64,000 bases of DNA from NCBI RefSeq assembly GCF_007860175.1, contig NZ_SJPX01000004.1, forward strand, positions 682,001-746,000, written 5' to 3'. Below, piece by piece: positions 46,177 through 54,735 of the stretch. This DNA comes from Rubripirellula reticaptiva (lineage in GTDB: Bacteria; Planctomycetota; Planctomycetia; Pirellulales; Pirellulaceae). Position 1 is the first letter of the stretch. The number at the start of each line of letters is the position of its first letter. Under the pieces are notes generated by a model that searched no databases, had not been told where the DNA came from, and saw only the letters and a list, made by a program, of their open reading frames with translations. A program made the translations under genes and the position numbers.

Positions 46177-47961
46177 ATGTCTTTGATTGTTCAGAAGTTT
46201 GGCGGCACCAGTGTTGCCGATGTTGAAAAGATTCGCGCGGCGGCTCGCAAAGCCATCCGGGCTCAGCGGCAAGGTCACCAAGTCGTGATGGTGGTTAGCG
46301 CGATGGGCAAAAATACGGATGTATTGTTGGATTTGGCAGGTCAAATTGGCGAGAACCCACCGGCGCGTGAAATGGACATGCTGCTCAGTACGGGCGAGCA
46401 GGTCAGTGTTGCACTTGTCGCCATGGCAATTCACGAACTCGGTGCCAAGGCCATCAGTTTGACGGGCGGTCAAATTGGCATGAAGACGGACAATAGTTTT
46501 TCGAAGGCAAGGATTCAGTCGATTTCGACCGAGCGCATCCAGCGTTTGCTTTCCGAAGGAAACATCGTGGTTGCTGCTGGATTCCAGGGCATCGACGACG
46601 ACCTGAACATCACGACGCTTGGCCGCGGTGGCAGCGACACGACGGCGGTTGCCTTGGCCGCGGTTCTGGGTGCCGATGCCTGCGAAATTTACACCGATGT
46701 TGATGGCGTTTACACGACCGATCCACGGAAACTGCCCGAGGCCCGCCGCGTCGAAGTGATCAGTTACGACGAGATGCTTGAACTGGCCAGCCTTGGTGCC
46801 GGCGTCATGCACAGTCGTTCGATTGAGTTCGCTAAGAAGTTTGGTGTTCCGATTCACGTTCGCAGCAGTTTCTCGGACACCGAAGGTACGATGATCGTAG
46901 CCGAGCCCGAATCGATGACTCAGCCTGTCAGCGGTGCGGCGATGACCGCCGACGAGGCTCGCGTGACAGTGTTGGGCGTGCCGGATGTGCCAGGTAAGAG
47001 CTTGCAGATCTTTTCGGCCATCGCGGCGCGAAAGATTGCGGTCGACATGGTGGTTCAGAACGTCGGACAAGATGGATCGGCGGACATTTCGTTTACCGTG
47101 CCGCGCGGCGAATTAAACGCAACGCTTGCGGCGTTGGATTCGGTGATGAAGTCGGTCGGTGCCAAGGGAATCACACACGACGACGAGGTTTCGAAAGTGT
47201 CGGTCGTTGGAATGAACATGGCGCGGCAGGCGAATGTGGCTTCGCGGATGTTTCGCGCGCTTGCTGACGCCAACGTGAATATCCAAATGATCACGACCAG
47301 CGAAATCAAGATCTCAGCCTTGGTGTCCAAACGCCAATCCGCCGACGCACTTCGTGCCGTTCACGAAGCGTTTGATTTGCACATTCGTCCCGCCGACGCA
47401 AAGAACTGGAAACAAATCAAAGCGGACCGCAGCGAAGCCGATTTTGAAACGCTGGTCAATCGGTTGCGAGCCGATGCACTGGAGGCATTGACGTTGACTG
47501 GCATTTCGTTGACCAACGATCAAGCGAGAGTGACTTTGCACGGTGTTCCTGATCGGCCAGGGATTGCCGCGGACATGTTCGAAATGATCGGTCAAGCCAG
47601 CATCTTTGTCGACATGATTGTGCAGGGTTATGACGGTGAAGATGGATCGACCAGCGTTTCGTTGACCGTCGAGAAAAAGGATCTAGCAAAAACGATCGAG
47701 GTCGCCAAAACGATCCAGGCAAAGCACGGCATGCGTGATCTGCAAAGTGCTGACCATATCGCCAAGATCACGGTCAGCGGCATCGGTCTGCGCAGTCACA
47801 CGCACGTTGCGACGCTATTGTTTGATCGATTGGCGGCTGACAATATCAACGTCGAAATGATCAATACCAGCGAGTTGCAGGTCAACGCGGTCATCGATGC
47901 GACCAACGCGGCTAAAGCCACCGACAGTCTGAAGAAAGCCTTTGCCGAATCGCTGATGTAG
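46177..47961 (+). CDS. lysC: Aspartokinase with four ACT domains
   Basis: Phosphorylates aspartate, the first step towards lysine, threonine and methionine. The ATG at 46177 starts MSLIVQKFGGTSVADVEKIR, the kinase signature; the 594-residue chain is longer than usual (about 400-460). The kinase domain covers about 1-240, with GRGGSDTTAVALAAVLGAD and TDVDGVYTTDPR. Two ACT pairs follow: VTVLGVPDVPGKSLQIF and KVSVVGMNMARQANVASRMF, then RVTLHGVPDRPGIAADMF and KITVSGIGLRSHTHVATLLF. Duplicated ACT pairs are also known in cyanobacterial aspartokinases and bind lysine or threonine as feedback inhibitors. Which amino acid binds here is not clear. Confidence 0.95.
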   Translation: MSLIVQKFGGTSVADVEKIRAAARKAIRAQRQGHQVVMVVSAMGKNTDVLLDLAGQIGENPPAREMDMLLSTGEQVSVALVAMAIHELGAKAISLTGGQIGMKTDNSFSKARIQSISTERIQRLLSEGNIVVAAGFQGIDDDLNITTLGRGGSDTTAVALAAVLGADACEIYTDVDGVYTTDPRKLPEARRVEVISYDEMLELASLGAGVMHSRSIEFAKKFGVPIHVRSSFSDTEGTMIVAEPESMTQPVSGAAMTADEARVTVLGVPDVPGKSLQIFSAIAARKIAVDMVVQNVGQDGSADISFTVPRGELNATLAALDSVMKSVGAKGITHDDEVSKVSVVGMNMARQANVASRMFRALADANVNIQMITTSEIKISALVSKRQSADALRAVHEAFDLHIRPADAKNWKQIKADRSEADFETLVNRLRADALEALTLTGISLTNDQARVTLHGVPDRPGIAADMFEMIGQASIFVDMIVQGYDGEDGSTSVSLTVEKKDLAKTIEVAKTIQAKHGMRDLQSADHIAKITVSGIGLRSHTHVATLLFDRLAADNINVEMINTSELQVNAVIDATNAAKATDSLKKAFAESLM

Positions 47962-48152
47962 CGTGCGAATGTTCGCGGAATTGGGGGGGATGGCAGGATT
48001 CTGCGGTCACCAAGTCGAATATTTGGAGCCGTTTTGGGCTCTGGTGACATCGCAGGGTTTGCGAGAATGCGGTGCGTTGGCGATCGTTCAGTTATGATCG
48101 GAGTCTCGTCTTTCTCTCTTCCTCTTCTTTTTGTCTCGGGCCTGGATCTTCC

Positions 48153-48839
48153 ATGGGCGTTCGCTTCGCGTGTCATGTTTGCGGCAAGCAACTGAACATC
48201 AAACAAGAACTCGCGGGGCGGCGTGGCATTTGCCCTAAATGTCAGGCCAAGTTTCGCATCCCGCGGGAAGACGCTCCCTTTTCCATTGCGATTGAGGATT
48301 CACCGCCGGATCCAGCGCTGCGGTCGACGATCGCCAGCAATACCGACGGATCGAAGAGCGGCCAATCGGGCGTCAAAATTGATCTGATCGCGAACGATCC
48401 CGATGCGACTTGGTACGTCCGTCCGCCAAGCGGCGGCCAGTATGGGCCCGCGTCTGGCGAATTGCTGAAGCAGTGGATCGCCGAGGGGCGGGTGGCGTCG
48501 ACGGCGCTGATTTGGAGGGACGGTTGGCCTCAGTGGCGATCAGCCGACGAGGCGTTGGCCGAGATCGCATCGACGCTCCCTCGGGCGGCGCAGGACTCGG
48601 GCGGGCCGGCGTCTGTTAACCCATCTAACCCATCGGTCGCTTCACCCAGCGTGGCGGGGGCCGGCGTCGCGGCGGGCGGTATAAAAGCCGAAACCCCGAA
48701 TTTGGCGGGGCAGTCGAGCATTGGCGCCGAGCGGCGGTCGCGGAATCTCAAACGCATTTTCTGGGTGGGCGTGCTGTCGCTGGTCGCGATCGTCTTGGCC
48801 GCGGTTCTGGTCTTTTTAATCAATCGTTCGGCATCTTAG
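48153..48839 (+). CDS. Zinc-ribbon and GYF-like domain membrane protein
   Basis: The ATG at 48153 gives 228 residues. The N-terminus holds a zinc-ribbon-type pair, CHVCGKQL and CPKCQAKFRIPRED, common at the start of planctomycete membrane proteins. Residues about 88-140 form a GYF-like (DUF4339) domain: WYVRPPSGGQYGPASGELL, WIAEGRVAS and WRDGWPQWRSADE. A low-complexity stretch follows, then one C-terminal helix (about 205-225) with few residues after it, so the protein is probably tail-anchored facing the cytoplasm. GYF domains bind Pro-rich peptides; the partner is unknown. Confidence 0.78.
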   Translation: MGVRFACHVCGKQLNIKQELAGRRGICPKCQAKFRIPREDAPFSIAIEDSPPDPALRSTIASNTDGSKSGQSGVKIDLIANDPDATWYVRPPSGGQYGPASGELLKQWIAEGRVASTALIWRDGWPQWRSADEALAEIASTLPRAAQDSGGPASVNPSNPSVASPSVAGAGVAAGGIKAETPNLAGQSSIGAERRSRNLKRIFWVGVLSLVAIVLAAVLVFLINRSAS

Positions 48840-48975
48840 CTTCCGGTTGGCCAACTACCCGCTTTGCGGATGGCACACTAGAGTATTTGTTCAGGCGTGG
48901 CCTCGTGAAGGCATGCCCGATGAACCGAGTAGCTAAGAATCTAGTAGCCAATCTTTCCCAGAGATGGAGTCCACC

Positions 48976-49539
48976 ATGCGTTTGATCGTTTGTTTAGTCG
49001 CACTATTCGCTGCCTCGGCAACGCCCGTGTGTGTCGTGATGACCCAGGCCGCTGAAACGGCCGAGGCCCAAGAGGTCGAAGTATTTGGCGAAGGCAAGTT
49101 GGCAATACCAGCCGACTTCAAGCGTGTTAAGCCGAAGATGGGCATGATCGAGCATGAGTTCGAAGTCACGACGGGCGAAGGCGATGATGTGACCACCGGC
49201 CGTGTCACGATGATGGGCGCAACCGGCGGGATCGAGCCAAATATCGCTCGCTGGAAGGGCCAGTTTGCCGGCGGCAACAAAGAGGCCAACAAGACCGAAA
49301 AGTTGAAGGTTGGCAAGTGGGACGTCTATGTCGTCGATCTCAACGGCAGCTTCGGCGTCTCGATGGGCGGTGGTCCGTTCAGCGGTGGTAAAGTCGTTCA
49401 GCAACCTGACTATGCGATGACGGCCGCAATTTTGGCAAACCCCGACGGCAAGACTTACTTCATCAAGATGATTGGTCCTGCGCCCGTTGTGAAAGCCAAT
49501 CGCGATGAGTTCGTCAAAATGGTTAAGAACCTAAAGTAG
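48976..49539 (+). CDS. Secreted protein of unknown function
   Basis: The ATG at 48976, in AGATGGAGTCCACCATG, gives 187 residues with a signal peptide (about 1-26, MRLIVCLVALFAASATPVCV). The mature part contains EVEVFGEGKLAIPADFKRV, GRVTMMGATGGIEPNIARWKG and a C-terminal FVKMVKNLK helix, as seen in small secreted planctomycete proteins of unknown role. No catalytic motif is evident. It stands alone between the GYF-like gene and the ATPase gene on the same strand. Confidence 0.75.
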   Translation: MRLIVCLVALFAASATPVCVVMTQAAETAEAQEVEVFGEGKLAIPADFKRVKPKMGMIEHEFEVTTGEGDDVTTGRVTMMGATGGIEPNIARWKGQFAGGNKEANKTEKLKVGKWDVYVVDLNGSFGVSMGGGPFSGGKVVQQPDYAMTAAILANPDGKTYFIKMIGPAPVVKANRDEFVKMVKNLK

Positions 49540-49587
49540 CTTCTTCGCACCGAAACCCAGTACAGTCACCTCGAACGCCGCGCCAGC

Positions 49588-51105
49588 ATGAATATCCAGA
49601 GTTTCTTGGAACACCACGGTATTGTCCGAAATCCGTTTGCAGAGGAGGACGCACAAACTGACCAAGTGTTCAAAGAGCATTGTATCAGCAGCGCTTATCA
49701 TCCGATTTGGGACAAAGTGTACGGTGACCCCAAGGAGCCGTCGACGTCGATCGTCTTCGGCCCCAAGGGCTCTGGGAAAACGGCGATGCGATTACAGATT
49801 GACCGTCACATTCAAAGGTTCAATCAAGAGAACCCCGACTCGCGAGTTTTCTTGATTCGCTATGACGATTTTAATCCGTTCTTGGATCATTTCTGTGAAC
49901 GGATGAGTCGTCGGACAAACAAGAAAACCGAACGCGTCTTCGAAGCGTGGCGGTTGTGGGATCACATGGATTCGATCCTTTGCATCGGCGTCACCGACTT
50001 AGTGGACCGTGTCCTTCGCGACGAAGGCGACGGCAGTAAGGGCCCGCGTCTTGACGGCGGCGATTTGAAGAACGTCGATCGCACATCGGCGCGTGATTTG
50101 TTGTTGCTGGCCAATTGTTACGACCAGTCGACGGCATTGGCGTTTACTGATCGCTGGACAAAGCTTCGCAAACGACTGCGATACAGCAATGCTTCGGCGG
50201 CTTGGCCGTTAATCCTGGCGGTGGCTTCGTTTGTCGCGTCGATTGCGTTGGTTGGATGGCTGTTCATGCGCGGCGGCGGCCAGGGTGCCGACGGCGAAGC
50301 CATTCCGGTTAGCCCGCACTGGTTGTGGTTGATCCCGTTGGTAACGCTGATCGGTGGCATGCCATACTGGATCAAGTGGATCAAGAGCCAGTCGGCCGCG
50401 TCCGGCATTCGCAAGCACATGCGGGTCGGCAAGCGTGAAACCGGGACGCTGCGGAGCGTGCTGATGAAGTTCCCGTCAAAGGAATTGGCCAGCCAACCGT
50501 TGCCGCGTTACGATCGCACGGACGATCGCTACGAAATGCTAAACAAGTTTCGCGGCATCCTTTCGCGTTTGGGATACACCAGCGTGACCGTTTTGATGGA
50601 CCGGGTCGACGAGCCCGACTTGATTGGCGGCAAGCCCGAGTTGATGCAGCGATTTGTATGGCCGATGTTGGACAACAAGTTGCTAAAGCACCAAGGCATC
50701 GGATTCAAGCTTTTCTTGCCACAGGAATTGCACCGTGACGTTGAACGCGAGACTCGTGAATTTCATGAGCGGGCGCGACTTGATAAGCAGAACGTGATTC
50801 CAGCATTTCAGTGGACTGGCGAGGCGCTTTACGATTTGGCTCGCGCCCGCATGTTGGCGTGTGCCGCCGACGGGCGATCGCCAGAACCGAAAGACTTGTT
50901 CGGTGACGACATCAGTTACGAACGTTTGCTGGCTGCGTTTCAATCGCTGCGAGTTCCCCGTCATTTGTTTCGATTGCTGTACCGTGTGTTGGTCGACCAT
51001 TGCAATCGACACACGGATGCCCAACCGATCTTCAAGATTAAGGGCGAAACATTCGAATCTGCGCTGGCGGTTTATTCAAGAGACGCCGACGTCACGGTGG
51101 GCTAA
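49588..51105 (+). CDS. Membrane P-loop ATPase of unknown function
   Basis: A 505-residue protein. A Walker A motif FGPKGSGKTAMRLQI lies at 57-71, after an AAA/ExeA-like lead-in (FLEHHGIVRNPFAEEDA). Two hydrophobic segments interrupt the chain at about 205-227 and 242-265, in the manner of KAP-type NTPases, which have membrane helices inside the P-loop domain. A likely Walker B/sensor strand is VTVLMDRVDEPDLIGG. The C-terminal part is helical. Neither substrate nor partner is visible; the gene is not obviously in an operon. Confidence 0.72.
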   Translation: MNIQSFLEHHGIVRNPFAEEDAQTDQVFKEHCISSAYHPIWDKVYGDPKEPSTSIVFGPKGSGKTAMRLQIDRHIQRFNQENPDSRVFLIRYDDFNPFLDHFCERMSRRTNKKTERVFEAWRLWDHMDSILCIGVTDLVDRVLRDEGDGSKGPRLDGGDLKNVDRTSARDLLLLANCYDQSTALAFTDRWTKLRKRLRYSNASAAWPLILAVASFVASIALVGWLFMRGGGQGADGEAIPVSPHWLWLIPLVTLIGGMPYWIKWIKSQSAASGIRKHMRVGKRETGTLRSVLMKFPSKELASQPLPRYDRTDDRYEMLNKFRGILSRLGYTSVTVLMDRVDEPDLIGGKPELMQRFVWPMLDNKLLKHQGIGFKLFLPQELHRDVERETREFHERARLDKQNVIPAFQWTGEALYDLARARMLACAADGRSPEPKDLFGDDISYERLLAAFQSLRVPRHLFRLLYRVLVDHCNRHTDAQPIFKIKGETFESALAVYSRDADVTVG

Positions 51106-51165
51106 AGAACGTAGGGCGGGCGGCCAGTCTGTGTTGCATAGGCCTCTCGCACTTAGGCTTGCTGC

Positions 51166-51966
51166 CTACCGCCACTGGGCGAGTTTCGATTCGATGAATT
51201 CGATGACTTGTTGGTGTTGCCTTGCGCTGCGGTCTTCGATCGTGATTGGTTCGCCGAACGCGAAGCGAACGGTTTTGGTGGGGTCGATGCGGCCGAATTC
51301 TTTGATCCGTTTGCCGTTGCCCCATGCGTCGGTCAGCAGTGCGATCGGCACCACCGGGACGGCTGCACGCAGAGCGAGTTTGACACCGATGCTGTTGAAT
51401 TGGGCTGGGTCGAACGTGACGCTGCGAGTGGTCTGTGGAAAGACGACGATCGAGATTCCGGCTTTTAGTCGCGAGAGTCCGCCTTCCATCACAGCCTTGA
51501 AGTCTTCGCGTGGATGGTCGCGAGAAACGGCGATCGGATTTCGTGATCTCAGAATGTGACGGAACATCGGATAGTCAATCAAGCTTTGTTTGACCACAAA
51601 GGTGACTGGTAGAACTGGCCGAATGATCGATGCCATGACGATCGTTTCCAGCGTGCTCATGTGGTTGCCGACAAAGACGCACGGCGAATTCAGCGAGCGG
51701 ACATTATCGATGCCGCTGACTTCGGTTTTTACCCCAACGGACTCCAGTGCCGTTATGACTTCGTGGCTGCTACGGCTCCACTCGGCATCGTCGTACTCGC
51801 CCTGTCGTGCCTTGATGCTGGATTTGTAAACGTTCCAGCCAAATTTGCGATAGAAGTTCAGTGACGGAAAAACACGCGAGAGCCAAGACACGCGAGTCGG
51901 TGCGGTGCGGTATACGCCCTCGCTGTACACCAGCATTTCAGGAACATTCGAATCGTTCGTTTGCAT
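51166..51966 (-). CDS. 1-acyl-sn-glycerol-3-phosphate acyltransferase (PlsC-like)
   Basis: The ATG at 51966 gives 266 residues; the longer frame would start in the intergenic part. The catalytic motif appears as GNHMSTLET, an H-x4-E form of the usual HX4D. The second block is SRDHPREDFKAVMEGGLSRL, with FPQTTRS in place of the canonical FPEGTRS, and VVPIALLTDAWG follows. Such enzymes acylate lysophosphatidic acid in phospholipid synthesis at the membrane. The altered catalytic blocks may indicate a different acyl donor or acceptor. Confidence 0.8.
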   Translation of the reverse strand: MQTNDSNVPEMLVYSEGVYRTAPTRVSWLSRVFPSLNFYRKFGWNVYKSSIKARQGEYDDAEWSRSSHEVITALESVGVKTEVSGIDNVRSLNSPCVFVGNHMSTLETIVMASIIRPVLPVTFVVKQSLIDYPMFRHILRSRNPIAVSRDHPREDFKAVMEGGLSRLKAGISIVVFPQTTRSVTFDPAQFNSIGVKLALRAAVPVVPIALLTDAWGNGKRIKEFGRIDPTKTVRFAFGEPITIEDRSARQHQQVIEFIESKLAQWR

Positions 51967-52105
51967 GGACAAAGGTGTCTTTCGTGTTCGGCATTGGGTG
52001 GTTTGCCCCGAGGGTCGCGGCGGAGGCCGCCGCGATATGGCGAGAATCACTTAATCAACAAAACTCTTGATGAGTTTCACTTCCTGTAGCGGATGCGTTG
52101 AACAG

Positions 52106-53116
52106 TTAGTTCTTCACACGGACTAGTTTCATGATACGTCCGTCGACATTCCAATCTTGGACGTACAAGTTGCCGTCTGCATCCCAATACGATCCGTGAG
52201 TGCCGCTGAAGATGCCTTCGACCCATTCGGATTGAGGCACGTTGTAGTTTCGGCCCTTGGCGGGATCGGGGTTGAAACCAACAACTGCCATGATCGTGTT
52301 GGTCTTGTCTAGAATTACAAGTCGGCCCTTCAGATCAGGCACCGAGACGTAGTCGCCTTGAATGGCAGCCGAGGTTGGTTCACCAATGTCGCGAATCACT
52401 TCGTCGATGAATTCGCCGTCAAGCGAGTAGTGCAGTAGTCGGCCTCGCGGGGTGTGGTTGCGATCACAGATCAACAGCCGGTTTGGTTCGTATCGGGTGT
52501 CCAGCGTCATTCCGTGGGCCGTGTTGAACTCTTTCATGCCATTCCCTTTGCTGCCAAAGTGCATCAGGTACTTGCCCGCCTTGTCGTATTTAAAAATGTG
52601 GTTGCTGGCATAACCATTGGACAAGAAAATGTCGCCGTTCGACGCAACGGTGATCGCGGTTGGGCTGAACTTGATTTTGTCTTTTAGTCCTGATTCGGCG
52701 GGCACGCCAAGGTGCAGGACAATTTCGCCCGAGTGCGCGTTGAACTTGATGCCTTCGGCGTCTTTGTTACGGGCGCCGTAGATGAATTCACCCTCGGTTT
52801 CTTCACGAATTTCCATATCGTGAATGTTCGAGTACTCCTTGCCGAGATACGACTGAACAACTTTTCCGTCCGGCGAAAACACAAACACGCCTGCGGCCGC
52901 ACTGGTGTAGATGTTGCCCGCTTTGTCGATGACGACTCCGCCGTGCGTCGATCCAATTGCCGAGTGGCCGTCGGGGCGAAGTCCCCAGCCCGGGACCGTG
53001 TCAAAGGTCATCAAGCCGCAGCCCATGCGGACTGGCTTAACGTCCGACTGTGCCAATGCAGAATTGGCGACGCCAAGAAGAAGTGTTGTCAAGAAAACGA
53101 AAAGACTGCGTTTCAT
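52106..53116 (-). CDS. Secreted NHL-repeat (six-bladed propeller) protein
   Basis: The ATG at 53116 gives 336 residues with a good signal peptide (MKRSLFVFLTTLLLGVANSALAQS). Repeats of NHL type are visible: GGVVIDKAGNIYTSAAAGVFVF, ITVASNGDIFLSNGYASNHIFKYD, then GMTLDTRYEPNRLLICDRNH and SYWDADGNLYVQDWNVDGRI. The fold is a beta-propeller related to peptidylglycine lyase-like and 6-bladed proteins. Binding or scaffolding is likely and no catalytic residues are certain. It diverges from the MCE-like gene. Confidence 0.82.
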   Translation of the reverse strand: MKRSLFVFLTTLLLGVANSALAQSDVKPVRMGCGLMTFDTVPGWGLRPDGHSAIGSTHGGVVIDKAGNIYTSAAAGVFVFSPDGKVVQSYLGKEYSNIHDMEIREETEGEFIYGARNKDAEGIKFNAHSGEIVLHLGVPAESGLKDKIKFSPTAITVASNGDIFLSNGYASNHIFKYDKAGKYLMHFGSKGNGMKEFNTAHGMTLDTRYEPNRLLICDRNHTPRGRLLHYSLDGEFIDEVIRDIGEPTSAAIQGDYVSVPDLKGRLVILDKTNTIMAVVGFNPDPAKGRNYNVPQSEWVEGIFSGTHGSYWDADGNLYVQDWNVDGRIMKLVRVKN

Positions 53117-53352
53117 GTTGAGGGCTCTGGGGGTGAGGTGTGAAGGGACCGCCGGGATCGTGGTCGTTTGAGCGGGCATTAGCGTAGTCGATCGGCGGGC
53201 ACCCGGAAGCAATCTGCAATCCGGATTTGATCATGCTTCCGTTTTTTACGTCTTCGGCACTGCTTTGCGAATGCTGAGGTGGCCGTCGCAATTGGAAATT
53301 GCAAGTTTATCGGAGTCGCCAATCGTTTCGATCTTCCGTTATCTTAAGTCCC

Positions 53353-54735
53353 ATGAATGGTCTCTTTCAGCAATTTCAACGGCGACTTGAACGCCGCAGT
53401 ACGGTGCGCGGCATCGGGATCCTGTTTTGGGTGCTATTGCCGGTGTTGGTTTTTGGGGCATTGCGATCGAGTTCCGATTCGGGGGCTGTTCCGATTCACC
53501 GAACACTGCTTCGATACATGACGGGGCCAACCGATCAGGTTGCCGCCATTGACCCAGCGTCCCGTCTGCAGATCGGTGATCCGGTTTTTTTTCAGGACAA
53601 TGGTGGCGTTTGGTCCCAAGTCGGGCATGTCCAATCGGTTGACTCTGGGGTGTCCGAGTCTGGATCGTCGCAAGGACGCAGCGAAGGACGCAGCGAAGTA
53701 CGCAGCGAAGTACGCAGCGAAGTACGCATTGCCTGGTACGCGCCTGATTTGAGCCCGCACGAAGCTCGATTGGCTCAGTATCGCAGTAGCGGTCGTCTGG
53801 AAGACATCGTCGCAACCATGTTGCCGGATGACCAGCGCAAGAAGATCACGAAGCGATTGACCGACGCGATGGCCCAGCATGGCGAGCAGCTTTCGGCGGC
53901 CTACGTGCCGCTGGTTCAATTGAGTCTGCAGCGGTCTTTGCCAATCATCGAAGATGAGTTTCGCAGGTCGGTCGAGAGGCACCGCGGCGAAGTCGACACA
54001 CTGCTTGCGCGTTGGAACGATCAAGTGGTGCGAGACCGTCTGATTCCGCTTGCGCGGCGAGAAATATTGCCGATTGTTCGCGAGCATGGCGAACCCGAAG
54101 CCGAAAGGATCGGCCGTGAGTTGTGGGACAAGGCATCGATTTGGCGTTTTGGCTGGCGAGCGATTTACGATCGATCGCCGCTGCCCAAGAAAGATCTGTT
54201 GCAAGAAGAGTGGGATCGCTTTGTCGAAGAGCAAGCCATCCCTGTTTTCGAGTCGCATATGGACGAGGTGGTTGTTGCGGTTCAGGAAATCGTGACCGAC
54301 GTTGCAGCGAACCAGTCGATACGGTCCGAGTTGTCGGCTGTCGCATCGGAGATTGCCGCGGATCCGCAGGCTCGCGATTTGGTTCGCGTGATCTTGAAAG
54401 AGGCGTTTGTTGACAACGTTCGATTACGCCAAGTTTGGACCGAAGTGTGGACGAGCAATGATGCTCGCCAAGCCTTCGCGTTGACAGGTGACCGTTTGGA
54501 GCCGATCGCGCGGCAAATCGGTGACGATCTGTTCGGGACGCGCGAAACTGGAATCAATCCAAACTTCGCTCGCGTGCTGAGGAATCAAATACTGGGAAAA
54601 GATCGACGCTGGATCGTGGCAACTCGCAACGTTTCCGGTCCGCCCGTTGATGATGGCGAGATTGTGATTTTTCCTTCTCGTGAAACGGCGTCTTACCCGG
54701 TGGTCTACATGGCCGACGAAAGCGAGAAGCCGTGA
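53353..54735 (+). CDS. MCE-like (MlaD-like) membrane-anchored protein, proposed
   Basis: The ATG at 53353 gives 460 residues. One N-terminal helix (19-37) anchors the protein. Residues about 72-130 look like a diverged MCE fold: LQIGDPVFFQDNG, VGHVQSVDSG and VRIAWYAPD align by eye with the GxPVxxxGxxVGxV pattern of MlaD-type domains, but a 12-bp repeat tract interrupts it. The remaining 300 residues are mostly helical. The stop overlaps the ATG of a fused MlaF-MlaE ABC transporter (TGATG), so the two are translationally coupled; this context is the main support for a lipid-transport role. The MCE call is inference. Confidence 0.6.
   Translation: MNGLFQQFQRRLERRSTVRGIGILFWVLLPVLVFGALRSSSDSGAVPIHRTLLRYMTGPTDQVAAIDPASRLQIGDPVFFQDNGGVWSQVGHVQSVDSGVSESGSSQGRSEGRSEVRSEVRSEVRIAWYAPDLSPHEARLAQYRSSGRLEDIVATMLPDDQRKKITKRLTDAMAQHGEQLSAAYVPLVQLSLQRSLPIIEDEFRRSVERHRGEVDTLLARWNDQVVRDRLIPLARREILPIVREHGEPEAERIGRELWDKASIWRFGWRAIYDRSPLPKKDLLQEEWDRFVEEQAIPVFESHMDEVVVAVQEIVTDVAANQSIRSELSAVASEIAADPQARDLVRVILKEAFVDNVRLRQVWTEVWTSNDARQAFALTGDRLEPIARQIGDDLFGTRETGINPNFARVLRNQILGKDRRWIVATRNVSGPPVDDGEIVIFPSRETASYPVVYMADESEKP
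53674..53728 (+). repeat. In-frame 12-bp tandem repeat
   Basis: Four full and one partial copy of a 12-base unit: two copies of GGACGCAGCGAA then two of GTACGCAGCGAA and a final GTACGCA. They encode GRSE-GRSE-VRSE-VRSE-VR within the MCE-like protein. Copies are almost identical, so recent slippage expansion is likely and length may vary between strains without shifting the frame. Confidence 0.9.

Noticed and set aside
53205-53246. GGAAGCA...TGCTTCC inverted repeat followed by six T, which resembles a plus-strand terminator
   Set aside because: There is no upstream plus-strand gene to terminate and the inner part pairs poorly; it lies in a divergent promoter region.
53288-53302. Short palindrome GCAATT-GGA-AATTGC ahead of the MCE-like gene
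   Set aside because: Could be an operator, but six-base arms occur often by chance and no regulator gene is nearby.
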